A DNA stretch of 64,000 bases from Haloechinothrix alba (GTDB lineage Bacteria; Actinomycetota; Actinomycetes; Mycobacteriales; Pseudonocardiaceae). Positions 7,487-15,571 of this stretch are shown here, in pieces (the stretch's first letter is position 1; every line of letters starts with the position of its first letter). The notes beneath the pieces were generated by a model. It searched no databases. It was given only the letters and a program-made list of their open reading frames with translations, and was not told where the DNA came from. A program made the position numbers and the translations under genes. The DNA is taken from positions 162,809-226,808 of the forward strand of contig NZ_FZNW01000008.1 of NCBI RefSeq assembly GCF_900188115.1, in the 5' to 3' direction.

Positions 7487-8604
7487 GGAGCCGGATGCAA
7501 GTCCACGAGGGGCCCGAGGACGCCGTGATGCGCGCTCGGGCTTCCCAGCGCGATCTCATCGGCCTTGGCACGCTTCAGGTAGAGATGCGCCGGGTGCTCC
7601 CAGGTCATGCCGATCCCACCGTGCAGCTGGACGCACTCCTCCGCCGCGTGCCGTGCCACGCGGGCGCACAACGACTGGGCCACGCCGACGGCGACGGGAG
7701 CGTCGTCGCCCGCTGTCGCCAGCTGGTCGGCCGCGTACCGCGCCGCCGCCCGCGCCACGACCAGCTCGTACCACAGGTCGGCGAGCCGGTGTTTGAGCGC
7801 CTGGTACGACGCCAACGCCCGGCCGAACTGGTACCTCTGCTTGAGGTACTCGACGGTACTGTCCAGGCACCACTCGGCCACACCGACCTGCTCGGAGGCG
7901 AGGACGCCTGCGCCGGTGCGGACCGCGTCCTCCAGCACCGTCGCCGCCAGATCCGGGCCCGCGATCCGTACTCCTGCCACGTCCTCGAGATCCACATCGG
8001 ACACCGGCCTCGTGATGTCGAAGGACGTGACCGCGTCGACCGTGACCCCGCTTTCCGTGGCGTCGACGACGTACAGCTCCGGACCTTCCGCTCCACCGGC
8101 GGGAACGATCAGGCAGTCGGCACCCGCGCCTTCGGCGACAGTACGGACCGATCCGGACAGTCTCCCCTCTCTGGCGCGCACCGCGGTGGGAAAGGACCCA
8201 CCGACACACGACGACAGCGGGACCACCAGCGTAGCGGTCCGGTTGCCGGCCGCCACCTCGGCGAGTACGGCATCGCGGTGCTCACCTGCCCGGCATCCGA
8301 GCAGCGCGCTGGTGGCCAACACGGCGCTACCGAGGAACGGCACAGGGGCCACGAACCGACCGAGCTCCTCAGCCACGACCGCGACCTCCCGCACACTCGC
8401 GCCCTGGCCACCGAGCTCGTCCGGGACGTTCAGCGAGGTTGCCCCGAGCTGGGTGGCCAACGTGTGCCACAACGCGGGGTCCCCGGTCCCTCCTTCCTCG
8501 CAGAGCTCGAGAACGCGCTCGGGCGGACACCGGTCCGTGAGCAGGTCCCGTACGCTGGCACGCAGGTCCTGTTCTTCCGTACTGTAAAGCAGGTTCGGGC
8601 TCAT
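7483..8604 (-). CDS. Acyl-CoA dehydrogenase (second subunit of a FadE pair)
   Basis: 373-residue flavoprotein fold. The N-terminal part reads LLYSTEEQDLRASVRDLLTD. The C-terminal helical domain has YLKQRYQFGRALASYQALKH and CVQLHGGIGMTWEHPAHLYLKRAK. ATG at 8604 overlaps the upstream FadE stop codon as ATGA, and the TetR gene follows with the same overlap. Tight FadE-FadE pairs of this length form alpha2-beta2 dehydrogenases in steroid or branched-acyl catabolism, in which only one chain carries the full active site. I infer the same here. The lower conservation of its central flavin-binding section (residues 120-200) compared with its partner fits that idea. Confidence 0.88.
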   Translation of the reverse strand: MSPNLLYSTEEQDLRASVRDLLTDRCPPERVLELCEEGGTGDPALWHTLATQLGATSLNVPDELGGQGASVREVAVVAEELGRFVAPVPFLGSAVLATSALLGCRAGEHRDAVLAEVAAGNRTATLVVPLSSCVGGSFPTAVRAREGRLSGSVRTVAEGAGADCLIVPAGGAEGPELYVVDATESGVTVDAVTSFDITRPVSDVDLEDVAGVRIAGPDLAATVLEDAVRTGAGVLASEQVGVAEWCLDSTVEYLKQRYQFGRALASYQALKHRLADLWYELVVARAAARYAADQLATAGDDAPVAVGVAQSLCARVARHAAEECVQLHGGIGMTWEHPAHLYLKRAKADEIALGSPSAHHGVLGPLVDLHPAP

Positions 8605-9809
8605 CGCGGCAGATCCTTCCATGGCACGTCCTTGTCGGCGCGCGCCTCCGCTGGCAATCCGAGCACGCGCTCGGCGATGATGTTGCGCAGTACCTCGGAG
8701 GTTCCCCCCTCGATCGAGTTACCCTTCGCCCTGAGGTAGCGGTACCCGGCAGTTCGCCCGGTGAAGTTGACCGTTTCCGGGCGACGCAGGCTCCAGTCGT
8801 CGTACCGCAGGCCCTCCTGCCCGAGCAGCTCCAGCTCCAGCCCGGACAGCTCCTGGGACAGCCGAGCGAAGCCGAGCTTCATCGCAGACCCTTCCGGCCC
8901 TGGAGAACCGGCCGCGAGCTGCTGTCCCAGGCGCTTGCCTGCCAGGCGCAAGGCCTCCGCCTCGACCCACAGCGCCATGAGCCGGTCATAGGTCGCCGCG
9001 TCAGCACCCTCCGGACGCTTTCGCCATGTGTCGGCGACGACACCCGACATACCGCCCTCGCGGGGCATCGGCCTGCCGCCGATGGCCACCCGCTCGTTCA
9101 TCAGTGTCGTCTGGGCGACACGCCACCCCTCGCCGACCTCGCCGAGGCGGTTGGAGTCCGGGATCCACGCATCGCTGAGGAAGACCTCGTTGAACTCCGC
9201 CTCCCCGGTGATCTGGCGTAGCGGTCGCACCTCGACACCGGGGTCGGTCATGTCGCAGACGAAGTAGCTCATTCCCTTGTGCTTCGGCGCGTCGGGATCC
9301 GTCCGCGCCAGCAAGATCGCCCACCTGGCGTTGTGCGCGCTCGATGTCCAGACCTTCTGACCGGTCACACGCCAGCCATCACCCTTGCGCTCCGCCCGCG
9401 TACCCACCGACGCGAGGTCGGATCCGGCGCCGGGCTCGCTGAACAGCTGGCACCACACCTCCTCCCCGGTCCACAAGGGTCGCAGGAAACCCTGCTTCTG
9501 CTCTTCGGTTCCGAAAGCCAGAATCGTCGGAGCGGCCATACCCAGCCCGATACCGATCCTGGAAGGCTCGTTGTCCGGAGCACCCGCGGCTTCGAGCTCG
9601 GCATCGACGACCGGCTGCAGTGCACGCGGGGCACCGAGCCCGCCGAGCCCCTCCGGGTAGTGCACCCACGCGAGGCCCGCGTCGAACCGGGCGCGCAGGA
9701 ACTCCCCGCGATCGGTCGTCGCGGGGTCGTTCGATGCCAGGAACTCGCGCGTCCGGGAACGTAGCCCCTCGGCGTCGAGCTCGACGGTGTCGGCAACGGA
9801 TTCGCTCAT
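8601..9809 (-). CDS. Acyl-CoA dehydrogenase (first subunit of a FadE pair)
   Basis: 402 residues, FAD-dependent alpha,beta-dehydrogenase of an acyl-CoA thioester. Seen: EEVWCQLFSEPGAGSDLASV and GWRVTGQKVWTSSAHNARWA (flavin and substrate signature), the second signature LGQEGLRYDDWS, and GNSIEGGTSEVLRNIIAERV near the C-terminus, with the glutamate typical of a catalytic base position. The start at 9809 is four bases after the TGA of the SDR gene; GAGGGA inside the SDR end serves as ribosome site. It is coupled to the next FadE by ATGA. The substrate is unknown; a long or branched chain is likely from family context. Confidence 0.92.
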   Translation of the reverse strand: MSESVADTVELDAEGLRSRTREFLASNDPATTDRGEFLRARFDAGLAWVHYPEGLGGLGAPRALQPVVDAELEAAGAPDNEPSRIGIGLGMAAPTILAFGTEEQKQGFLRPLWTGEEVWCQLFSEPGAGSDLASVGTRAERKGDGWRVTGQKVWTSSAHNARWAILLARTDPDAPKHKGMSYFVCDMTDPGVEVRPLRQITGEAEFNEVFLSDAWIPDSNRLGEVGEGWRVAQTTLMNERVAIGGRPMPREGGMSGVVADTWRKRPEGADAATYDRLMALWVEAEALRLAGKRLGQQLAAGSPGPEGSAMKLGFARLSQELSGLELELLGQEGLRYDDWSLRRPETVNFTGRTAGYRYLRAKGNSIEGGTSEVLRNIIAERVLGLPAEARADKDVPWKDLPR

Positions 9810-9813
9810 CAGC

Positions 9814-10569
9814 TCAGTCCCTCGGTCCGCCTGCGATGTAGATGACTTGACCCGAGATGAACCCGGCCTCCTCGCTGACCAGGAACGACACCGTGGCCGC
9901 GATATCGGACGGCTGCCCGACCCTGCGCACAGGTATCTGCTCGGCCGCCCCCTTCTTGAAGTCCTCGTACGGCACGCCCACACGTTCGGCCGTGGCCGCG
10001 GTCATCTCGCTCTCGATGAAGCCGGGCGCGATGGCGTTGGCCGTGACGCCGAACTTGCCGAGCTCGACAGCGAGCGTCTTGGTGAACCCCTGCAGCCCCG
10101 CCTTCGCCGTGGAGTAGTTCGCCTGCCCCCTGTTGCCGAGCGCGGACACGCTGGAGAGGTTCACCACGCGCCCCCAGCCCGCCTCGGTCTGGTGAGCCTG
10201 CACGGCCCTGCTCATCAGGAACGAGCCCCGCAGGTGCACGCCCATCACCGCGTCCCAGTCCTCGTCGCTCATCTTGAACAGCAGGTTGTCCCTGGTGATG
10301 CCGGCGTTGTTCACCAGCACCGTTGGCGCGCCGAGCTCCTCGGTCACCCGTCGCACGGCCGCTTCGACGTCCGCTGAGGAGCTGACGTCCGCGCCGACCG
10401 CGATGGCCCGGCCACCGGCCGAGGTGATCGCCGCGATCGTCTCCGTGCAGCTGGACTCGTCCAGGTCGACGACACCGACGGCGAAACCGTCCTGCGCCAG
10501 CCGTACGGCGATCGCCGCGCCGATGCCGCGCGCGGCGCCGGTGACGATGGCGGTACGTGATTGGGTCAC
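9814..10569 (-). CDS. Short-chain dehydrogenase/reductase (FabG-like)
   Basis: 251 residues with Rossmann fold: nucleotide loop TGAARGIGAAIA, NNAGI motif, catalytic serine in NLSSVSALGN, and YSTAKAG supplying the Tyr-x-x-x-Lys pair. It reduces or oxidises a 3-oxo/3-hydroxyacyl thioester. GTG at 10569 has GGAGG six bases upstream; the longer open frame has no ribosome site. It is the first gene of the operon that continues with two acyl-CoA dehydrogenases and a TetR repressor, so a beta-oxidation role (3-hydroxyacyl-CoA dehydrogenase) is more likely than fatty-acid synthesis. The palindrome at 10617-10632 lies 48 bases upstream. Confidence 0.92.
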   Translation of the reverse strand: MTQSRTAIVTGAARGIGAAIAVRLAQDGFAVGVVDLDESSCTETIAAITSAGGRAIAVGADVSSSADVEAAVRRVTEELGAPTVLVNNAGITRDNLLFKMSDEDWDAVMGVHLRGSFLMSRAVQAHQTEAGWGRVVNLSSVSALGNRGQANYSTAKAGLQGFTKTLAVELGKFGVTANAIAPGFIESEMTAATAERVGVPYEDFKKGAAEQIPVRRVGQPSDIAATVSFLVSEEAGFISGQVIYIAGGPRD

Positions 10570-10616
10570 GGTTGCCTCCAACAGAATCGCTGTCCGACAG
10601 CTCAACCCATGACAGG

Positions 10617-10632
10617 CTAAGCAACCGCTTAG
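10617..10632 (-). promoter_or_regulatory. Palindromic TetR-type operator of the SDR-FadE operon
   Basis: CTAAGC, four bases, GCTTAG: perfect 6-bp arms, 48-63 bases upstream of the SDR start. Operators of this shape are typical for actinobacterial TetR repressors of acyl-CoA genes. The TetR encoded at the end of the operon is the natural candidate ligand-responsive repressor. Confidence 0.65.
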
Positions 10633-10997
10633 TACGTTACCGCCCCATGCCTCCCCCTGTCCAGCACCACATGAGTAATGATCGCGCGCGGGGCGGGGCA
10701 CGGCGCACCACTCGCACGGCGCACGCCACCGGCCCCGAGAAACCGCCGGGTCCCGCTACGGCTGAGCGCGCGCCGAACGCCCCGTCACAACGGCAGCGAA
10801 ACGGCGAATGGCTAGGCAGACCCCCAGACTGCCTAGCCATGCGAGACACACCTCAGAATGCGCTCCGACGTGGCGCATTCACATGAGTTGCTGTCACCAT
10901 CGGAACCTATCGAGGCAACTGGCGCAGCGTCAACCGATGTGATGTACATCCATGTATCCTCTTTACATCAGTTGAAATTCGTAACGGAGGTTGTGGC
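10633..10997. other. Divergent intergenic region with an orphan hairpin
   Basis: 365 bases without a credible gene. It holds a perfect 12-bp stem, ATGGCTAGGCAG (10808-10819), 9-base loop, complementary arm (10829-10840). That hairpin is not positioned as a terminator for either divergent operon and may be a regulatory site. The last 60 bases are the AT-richer promoter of the XRE cassette. Confidence 0.55.
10938..10980 (+). promoter_or_regulatory. Probable promoter/operator of the XRE-ImmA cassette
   Basis: An AT-richer block with the perfect palindrome GATGTACATC (10941-10950) and further half sites ATGTA (10952-10956) and TACATC (10964-10969). A -10-like TATCCT lies at 10955-10960, and GGAGG (10986-10990) stands seven bases before the ATG at 10998. 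Repeated GATGTA/TACATC half sites overlapping a promoter suggest autoregulation by the XRE protein. Confidence 0.5.
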
Positions 10998-11429
10998 ATG
11001 TCCGCAGGGGAGCTCGGAACACTGGCAGATCGCATCAATCACCTGTTCGCCACGGTGCACCCCGCGGGCCGCGGCCCGTACAGCAACGAGGAGGCCGCCG
11101 CCGCAATCACCGAGCAGGCCTCGACGTCCATCTCGGCCACCTACATCTGGATGCTGCGGAAGGGGCATCGGGACAACCCTACGATGAAGCACCTCGAAGC
11201 CCTCGCCACGTTCTTCGGGGTTCCCGCGGCCTACTTCTTCGACGACGCGATCGCCGCGGACGTCGCCGCCGAGCTGGAGGCACTCACCGCGCTGAAGAAC
11301 GCGGGAGTCCACCACGTCGCGCTGCGTGCCGCAGGGCTGTCCGAGCGCAGCCTGGACTCGATCATCGACGTGATCAACCGTGTCCGGGAGCTGGAGGGTT
11401 TGCCCCGCGAGGACGATTCCCGACAATGA
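10998..11429 (+). CDS. XRE-family transcriptional regulator
   Basis: 143 residues. An N-terminal HTH spans about residues 8-75: LADRINHLFATVHPAGRGPYSNEEAA, with the recognition part STSISATYIWMLRKGHRDNP and the closing helix MKHLEALATFFGVPAAYFFD. The C-terminal helices (residues 80-130) probably dimerise. The layout resembles EspR-type actinobacterial XRE regulators. It is followed by an ImmA/IrrE-type protease and a MAB_1171c-type membrane protein. ImmA/IrrE proteases classically cleave or antagonise XRE partners, so the pair is probably a regulator and its protease. GGAGG lies seven bases before the ATG. Confidence 0.85.
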   Translation: MSAGELGTLADRINHLFATVHPAGRGPYSNEEAAAAITEQASTSISATYIWMLRKGHRDNPTMKHLEALATFFGVPAAYFFDDAIAADVAAELEALTALKNAGVHHVALRAAGLSERSLDSIIDVINRVRELEGLPREDDSRQ

Positions 11430-11493
11430 AGCAGGGACGACGTCAGCGTCACGTTCCGCGCGCGTGCCCGCGGGACCCAGGACGACGAGCAGT

Positions 11494-12057
11494 ATGGGAC
11501 AGCCCCAGGTGAACAGGGACGGACTGAAGCGGCGATGCCGGAAGCGACTGCGAGAGCTGGAGCTACCGGATCCCTTCGACCTCGACAGGTTCTGCGCGAG
11601 CCTGAGCGAACGGACGGGTCGTCCCATCCGCCTGCTTGCCCTCGAGCTCTCCCCACCCGGCCCCTGCGGGATGTGGCTGTGCACCGCGACGACCGACTAC
11701 GTGATCTACCAGTCGGCGACCGACCCGCTCCATCAGGAGCACATCGTCCTCCACGAGCTCAGCCACATCGCCTGCGCGCACAGCGCGACCTCCGTACTGC
11801 GCGCGGACACGGCCGAGCGGCTCCTGCCACACCTCGACGGCGACATGGTGCACAGCGTCCTCTCCCGTAGCCACTACACGCAGGAGCAGGAACTCGAGGC
11901 CGAGTTGATGGCCTCATTGATCCTGCACAGGGCCCGCAAGGACTCGCGGGCGAAGGCGAAGCCGGACCGCAGGGTCCCGCTCTCCGCGGAGGACGACGCC
12001 AGGATCGCCGCGCGGATCGAGCGATCCCTGCAAACTCCGGTGAGGTACCGGCCGTGA
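11494..12057 (+). CDS. ImmA/IrrE-type zinc metalloprotease
   Basis: 187 residues. The zincin motif HExxH is present as LHELSHIACAH, and a later EQELEAELMASLIL supplies the third ligand region. The N-terminal part (KRRCRKRLRELELPDPFDLD) is the small helical lead typical for this group. The start is uncertain: ATG at 11494 is used, GTG at 11509 is possible, and neither has a strong ribosome site. The stop overlaps the next gene's GTG as GTGA. In known systems such proteases cleave XRE repressors in response to stress or DNA damage. The adjacent XRE protein is the obvious candidate partner here, by inference. Confidence 0.83.
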   Translation: MGQPQVNRDGLKRRCRKRLRELELPDPFDLDRFCASLSERTGRPIRLLALELSPPGPCGMWLCTATTDYVIYQSATDPLHQEHIVLHELSHIACAHSATSVLRADTAERLLPHLDGDMVHSVLSRSHYTQEQELEAELMASLILHRARKDSRAKAKPDRRVPLSAEDDARIAARIERSLQTPVRYRP

Positions 12058-13292
12058 CGACGGCCCTGTACTCGCTGTGCGCCGCCGGCGCCTGGGTCGC
12101 GGCAGGATACAAGCTCTCCGCGACGCGCAGGCTCCGCGACCCCACCGTGACCGCGGTGTGCGTGACCTTGGCCCTGATGGGCATGGTGCTCACCGCGTCC
12201 ATCCCACCGTTACGGGTGTGGCTCGACCACCAGCTCGCGTCTGTCAACTTCGGAGTCCTGCTCACCCTCGTCTGCGTGGTCGCGTTCAGCACGTCCGCGC
12301 AGGTCATGCTGCTGCTGTGGACCAGAACCGCCGAAGACGCCCGCGGGGCCGTCCGCAACCGGCTCATCGCGCTTGCCGGGGTCGTTGTCCTGATGACCGC
12401 GCTCTTCCTCGCTGCACACCCTGGCCCACACGACCACTCGTTCTCCCGCGGCAGCGCCGGGAACCTCGGCTACGCGGCCTGCCTGCTGATCTACCTGGCA
12501 GCACTCGGCATCGCCATGCTCGCCATCGCCAGGCTCGGATGGCGGTACGCGCGCCTGACCGACCGTCCGCTGGTGGCGCACGGGTTACGGTTGGCGGCAG
12601 CCGGATCCACACTCGTGCTCGCCTACTGCGTGTACCGGCTCGGCACCCTCGTCGGCGCCTGGTTCGGCAGGGACACGGCGTACCCGGAGACGCTTCTGCG
12701 ACTCATCGCGGGCAGCGGGGCGTTGCTGATCATGCTGGGACTGACCTTGCCGTCCTGGGGTCCCCGGTTCGTCCACGGCATCGACCATCTCCGGCGTTAC
12801 GCCCGCTACCGGCGCCTACGCTCGCTGTGGCAGTCGATCGTGGCCGGTCGGCACCCGGAGCTCGTCCTCGAGCACTCGACCGCCAGAGCATTACGCAGGT
12901 TCGCCCCCGGCGAGCTGCACTTTCGCGTGTACCGCCGCATCATCGAGCTGTCCGACGCGCGGCTGGCGTTGCGCCCCTACATCGACCCCGACGCGCGGGA
13001 ACGAGCCCGCCTGCTGACCAGGCATCTGGACGAGCAGGAACGCTCCGCGATCGTCGCCGCCACCGAGCTGCGCAGCGCAGTCCGGGCCGAGCAATCCGCT
13101 GCTCCTGCCGGCCACGAGTCACCCGGGACGGAACCGGCACCGCTCGACGGCGACGTCGCATCCGCGCTCGCATGGTGGGCACGTGTCGCGCGAGCGTACG
13201 CCCGGTCCGAGTGGGTCGCCGAGGCCCTGGCCGCGCCTACGGACGCGGACGTGTACGCGGCTACGCCGGGTTCTCCGCGGCGACCTGGGTGA
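12054..13292 (+). CDS. Multi-pass membrane protein, MAB_1171c-type putative transporter
   Basis: 412 residues. About seven membrane helices lie in the first 240 residues, beginning with [19 protein letters not shown] soluble C-terminal half follows with the recurring block [20 protein letters not shown] and a polar tail. This two-part layout matches what RefSeq calls the MAB_1171c family (from memory); function is unknown. GTG at 12054 overlaps the protease stop codon, so the XRE, protease and membrane gene form one cassette. The tail overlaps the convergent adenosine deaminase gene by 32 bases. A role as sensor or effector of the XRE/ImmA switch is inference. Confidence 0.8.
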   Translation: MTTALYSLCAAGAWVAAGYKLSATRRLRDPTVTAVCVTLALMGMVLTASIPPLRVWLDHQLASVNFGVLLTLVCVVAFSTSAQVMLLLWTRTAEDARGAVRNRLIALAGVVVLMTALFLAAHPGPHDHSFSRGSAGNLGYAACLLIYLAALGIAMLAIARLGWRYARLTDRPLVAHGLRLAAAGSTLVLAYCVYRLGTLVGAWFGRDTAYPETLLRLIAGSGALLIMLGLTLPSWGPRFVHGIDHLRRYARYRRLRSLWQSIVAGRHPELVLEHSTARALRRFAPGELHFRVYRRIIELSDARLALRPYIDPDARERARLLTRHLDEQERSAIVAATELRSAVRAEQSAAPAGHESPGTEPAPLDGDVASALAWWARVARAYARSEWVAEALAAPTDADVYAATPGSPRRPG

Positions 13293-14397
13293 ACAGCCGC
13301 TCCGCTCGCAATGCGGCGTAGCCGGGCTTGATGACATCGTTGATCAGGGCGAGGCGCTGGTCGAACGGGAGGAACGCCGACTTCATCGCGTTGACCGTGA
13401 ACCACTGCAGGTCGTCGAGCGTGTAGCCGAAGGCGTCCACGAGCTCGGTGAACTCGCGGCTCATGCACGTCCCGCCCATGAGCCGGTTGTCGGTGTTGAC
13501 GGTGACGCGGAAGTACAGGCTGCGCAACAGCCGGATCGGGTGCTCGGAGATCGAGGGAGCCGCGCCCGTCTGCACGTTGGAGGTCGGGCACATCTCCAGG
13601 GGGATACGCAGGTCCCGCACGTAGGAGGCCAGCCTGCCGAGGCGCACGCTTCCGGAGTCCGAGACGGTGATGTCGTCCACGATCCGCACGCCGTGCCCCA
13701 GGCGCTCCGCGCCGCATCGCTGGATCGCCTCCCAGATCGACGGGAGACCGAAAGCCTCGCCCGCGTGGATCGTGAAGTGCGCGTTCTGCCTGCGCAGGTA
13801 CTCGAAGGTGTCCAGGTTCCTTGTCGGGGGGAACCCGGCCTCCGGGCCTGCGATGTCGAATCCCAGCACACCCTCGTCCCGGTACCGTACGGCCAGCTCG
13901 GCGATCTCCCCCGAGCGCGCGTTCTGGCGCATCGCGCACAGCAGCGTACCCATCCGGATCCGCCTGCCGGAGGCAGCGGTACGGCGCTCGCCCTCGCGGA
14001 ACCCCTCCTGGACAGCCTCCACCACCTCGGGCAGCGTGAGCCCCGACTCCAGGAACAGCTCGGGCGCGTAACGCACCTCGGCGTAGACGACTCCGTCCGC
14101 GGCGAGATCCTCCGCGCACTCGGCAGCGACGCGTGCCAGCGCGTCCGCGGACTGCATCACACCGACGGTGTGACCGAACGTCTCCAGGTAGCGCTCGAGC
14201 GACCCCGAGTCGGCGGCGTTCACGAACCATTCACCGAGCTCGCCCGCGTCGGTGGTGGGGAGCTTGTGGTACCCGGTCTCGCCTGCGAGCTCGACCACCG
14301 TCTCCGGACGCACGCCACCATCCAGGTGATCGTGCAGCACCACCTTGGGTGCCCGGCGGATCCGATCCCGCGTCGCGGCGTTCAGTTCGTCCTGCAC
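13261..14397 (-). CDS. add: Adenosine deaminase
   Basis: Zinc TIM-barrel hydrolase that converts adenosine or deoxyadenosine to inosine forms for purine salvage. The 378-residue chain shows LHDHLDGG (HxH metal site), [10 protein letters not shown] (His plus catalytic Glu), ERLGHGVRI and [13 protein letters not shown] (metal Asp). GTG at 14397 is chosen because GAGGAG ends six bases upstream; a GTG two codons earlier has no spacing. Its 3' end overlaps the convergent membrane gene by 32 bases. It appears monocistronic. Confidence 0.94.
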   Translation of the reverse strand: MQDELNAATRDRIRRAPKVVLHDHLDGGVRPETVVELAGETGYHKLPTTDAGELGEWFVNAADSGSLERYLETFGHTVGVMQSADALARVAAECAEDLAADGVVYAEVRYAPELFLESGLTLPEVVEAVQEGFREGERRTAASGRRIRMGTLLCAMRQNARSGEIAELAVRYRDEGVLGFDIAGPEAGFPPTRNLDTFEYLRRQNAHFTIHAGEAFGLPSIWEAIQRCGAERLGHGVRIVDDITVSDSGSVRLGRLASYVRDLRIPLEMCPTSNVQTGAAPSISEHPIRLLRSLYFRVTVNTDNRLMGGTCMSREFTELVDAFGYTLDDLQWFTVNAMKSAFLPFDQRLALINDVIKPGYAALRAERLFTQVAAENPA

Positions 14398-14532
14398 CCG
14401 CACCTCCTCATGGCCGGTTCGCGGCTCATGGCCGACTGGCAGTAGACCTGGCTCGGCGCGCGTCCCTGTGGGGATCGCACCGGGGCCCACGTCCAGGATC
14501 GCACGAATCCGCCCGTCTCCCGTGCACCTGCG

Positions 14533-14593
14533 GTGGGAGCCGAATGTGACAGCGGGTTCCTAGAAGACGCCCGGGGTCACATTCGGCTCCCAC
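14533..14593 (-). terminator. Long-stem hairpin after the SodC-like gene
   Basis: Perfect 18-bp arms GTGGGAGCCGAATGTGAC (14533-14550) and its complement (14576-14593), 25-base loop. On the minus strand it starts 12 bases after the SodC-like stop codon. The stem is unusually long, so it could also be a mobile palindromic repeat. Confidence 0.65.
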
Positions 14594-14605
14594 CCGCGGG
14601 GTGGG

Positions 14606-15241
14606 TTACTGGCCGGAGCTGTCGAACGGTGCGGTCAGGCAGGCCAGGCGGTCCCCGGCGGCGCCTGCCTCGCCCTCCTCGGTAGCGGTCTCGGCTTCGG
14701 CGTGCACCACGACCGAGGCCGGAGCACGCTCGGCGAATCCGAACGGCACCTCCGCGGTGACCTCGGCGTCGCCGGCCCCGTCTGTGGCGAAGTCCAGCCA
14801 GATCTCGTTGTCCGGGTTGGCGTAGTCCGGGTCCGTGGACGGCTGGTTCGGATCGACCTCGTGCTGGAAGTGGGGTCCGGCGTCGGATCCATCGGCACCG
14901 CACGGCTCGGAGTGCGCATGTGCCGCGTAGGCGCGGTCCGGAACCAGCCCCCGCACAGACAGTGTCACCGACGTGGTGTCACCTTCGTCCACCTCCACTC
15001 CGAGCTCGGCACCTTCCGGAGCCAGCTCCGTGTCGTAGGTGTAGGCGTCGTCCGCCGACTCCACAGCGGCGAGCACGCCGCTGTGGCTGACGGCCTCGGC
15101 CTCGGAGCCGTTGGGGTTTCCCGTCCCGGCCTCCTCGTCGCCGTTACCGTTGTCGGCGCAACCCGCCATGAGCAGTCCCGCGATGGCCACGGCCGCGAGC
15201 AAGCCGCGAGCCGGGCTCGTACGTTGTGCAGTAGTCCGCAT
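14606..15241 (-). CDS. SodC-like (Cu/Zn superoxide dismutase family) lipoprotein
   Basis: 211 residues. A lipoprotein signal peptide ends in the lipobox LLMAGC, and an acidic linker follows. The CHRD/SodC-like domain has the metal-site segment AYAAHAHSEPCGADG...GPHFQHEV and a C-terminal cysteine in DRLACL that could pair with the cysteine of SEPCG. Not all canonical copper ligands are obvious, so activity is uncertain; secreted detoxification of superoxide is the family role. ATG at 15241 is required to include the signal peptide. The long hairpin 3' of it closes the transcript. Confidence 0.83.
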   Translation of the reverse strand: MRTTAQRTSPARGLLAAVAIAGLLMAGCADNGNGDEEAGTGNPNGSEAEAVSHSGVLAAVESADDAYTYDTELAPEGAELGVEVDEGDTTSVTLSVRGLVPDRAYAAHAHSEPCGADGSDAGPHFQHEVDPNQPSTDPDYANPDNEIWLDFATDGAGDAEVTAEVPFGFAERAPASVVVHAEAETATEEGEAGAAGDRLACLTAPFDSSGQ

Positions 15242-15571
15242 ACAGTCAGTGTTGCTGATCACGTTGAGCGACCCGGACCCGACCCGTGTGGCACCGGGTC
15301 GTGCGAATCTCACCGGCCAGGCAACGCCGCGTACCGGGCATGCGTTGAGCGGAGGGTAACTCCGCACGCCACGGTGCCGTCCGTTCGCGGGCCGGTCTCG
15401 GCGCCGTCCGGGGCGCGCAGGAGGCGCCGGTGGGTGCACGGGCGTGCGCGTCGGGCTCGACATCCGGTGTGACATGCGGCGCCATCCAGGCCAAGAACCA
15501 GACCGTCCGGTACCCGCCGGATGCCCTGCCGCGCGGTGCCGCACGGCACCTGCCGGACCGGGCGGTGGTAG
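15242..15571. other. 330-base gap between the SodC-like gene and the LuxR-ATPase gene
   Basis: No gene is supported. It contains the upstream region of the lipoprotein gene. A small hairpin GGTGCC-GCAC-GGCACC (15535-15550), 21 bases after the LuxR-ATPase stop codon, is a modest terminator candidate. Confidence 0.45.

Noticed and set aside
13261..13292. Overlap of adenosine deaminase with the membrane-protein gene as an annotation error
   Set aside because: Both tails are supported by in-frame stops and family length; short tail-to-tail overlap is common in such genomes.
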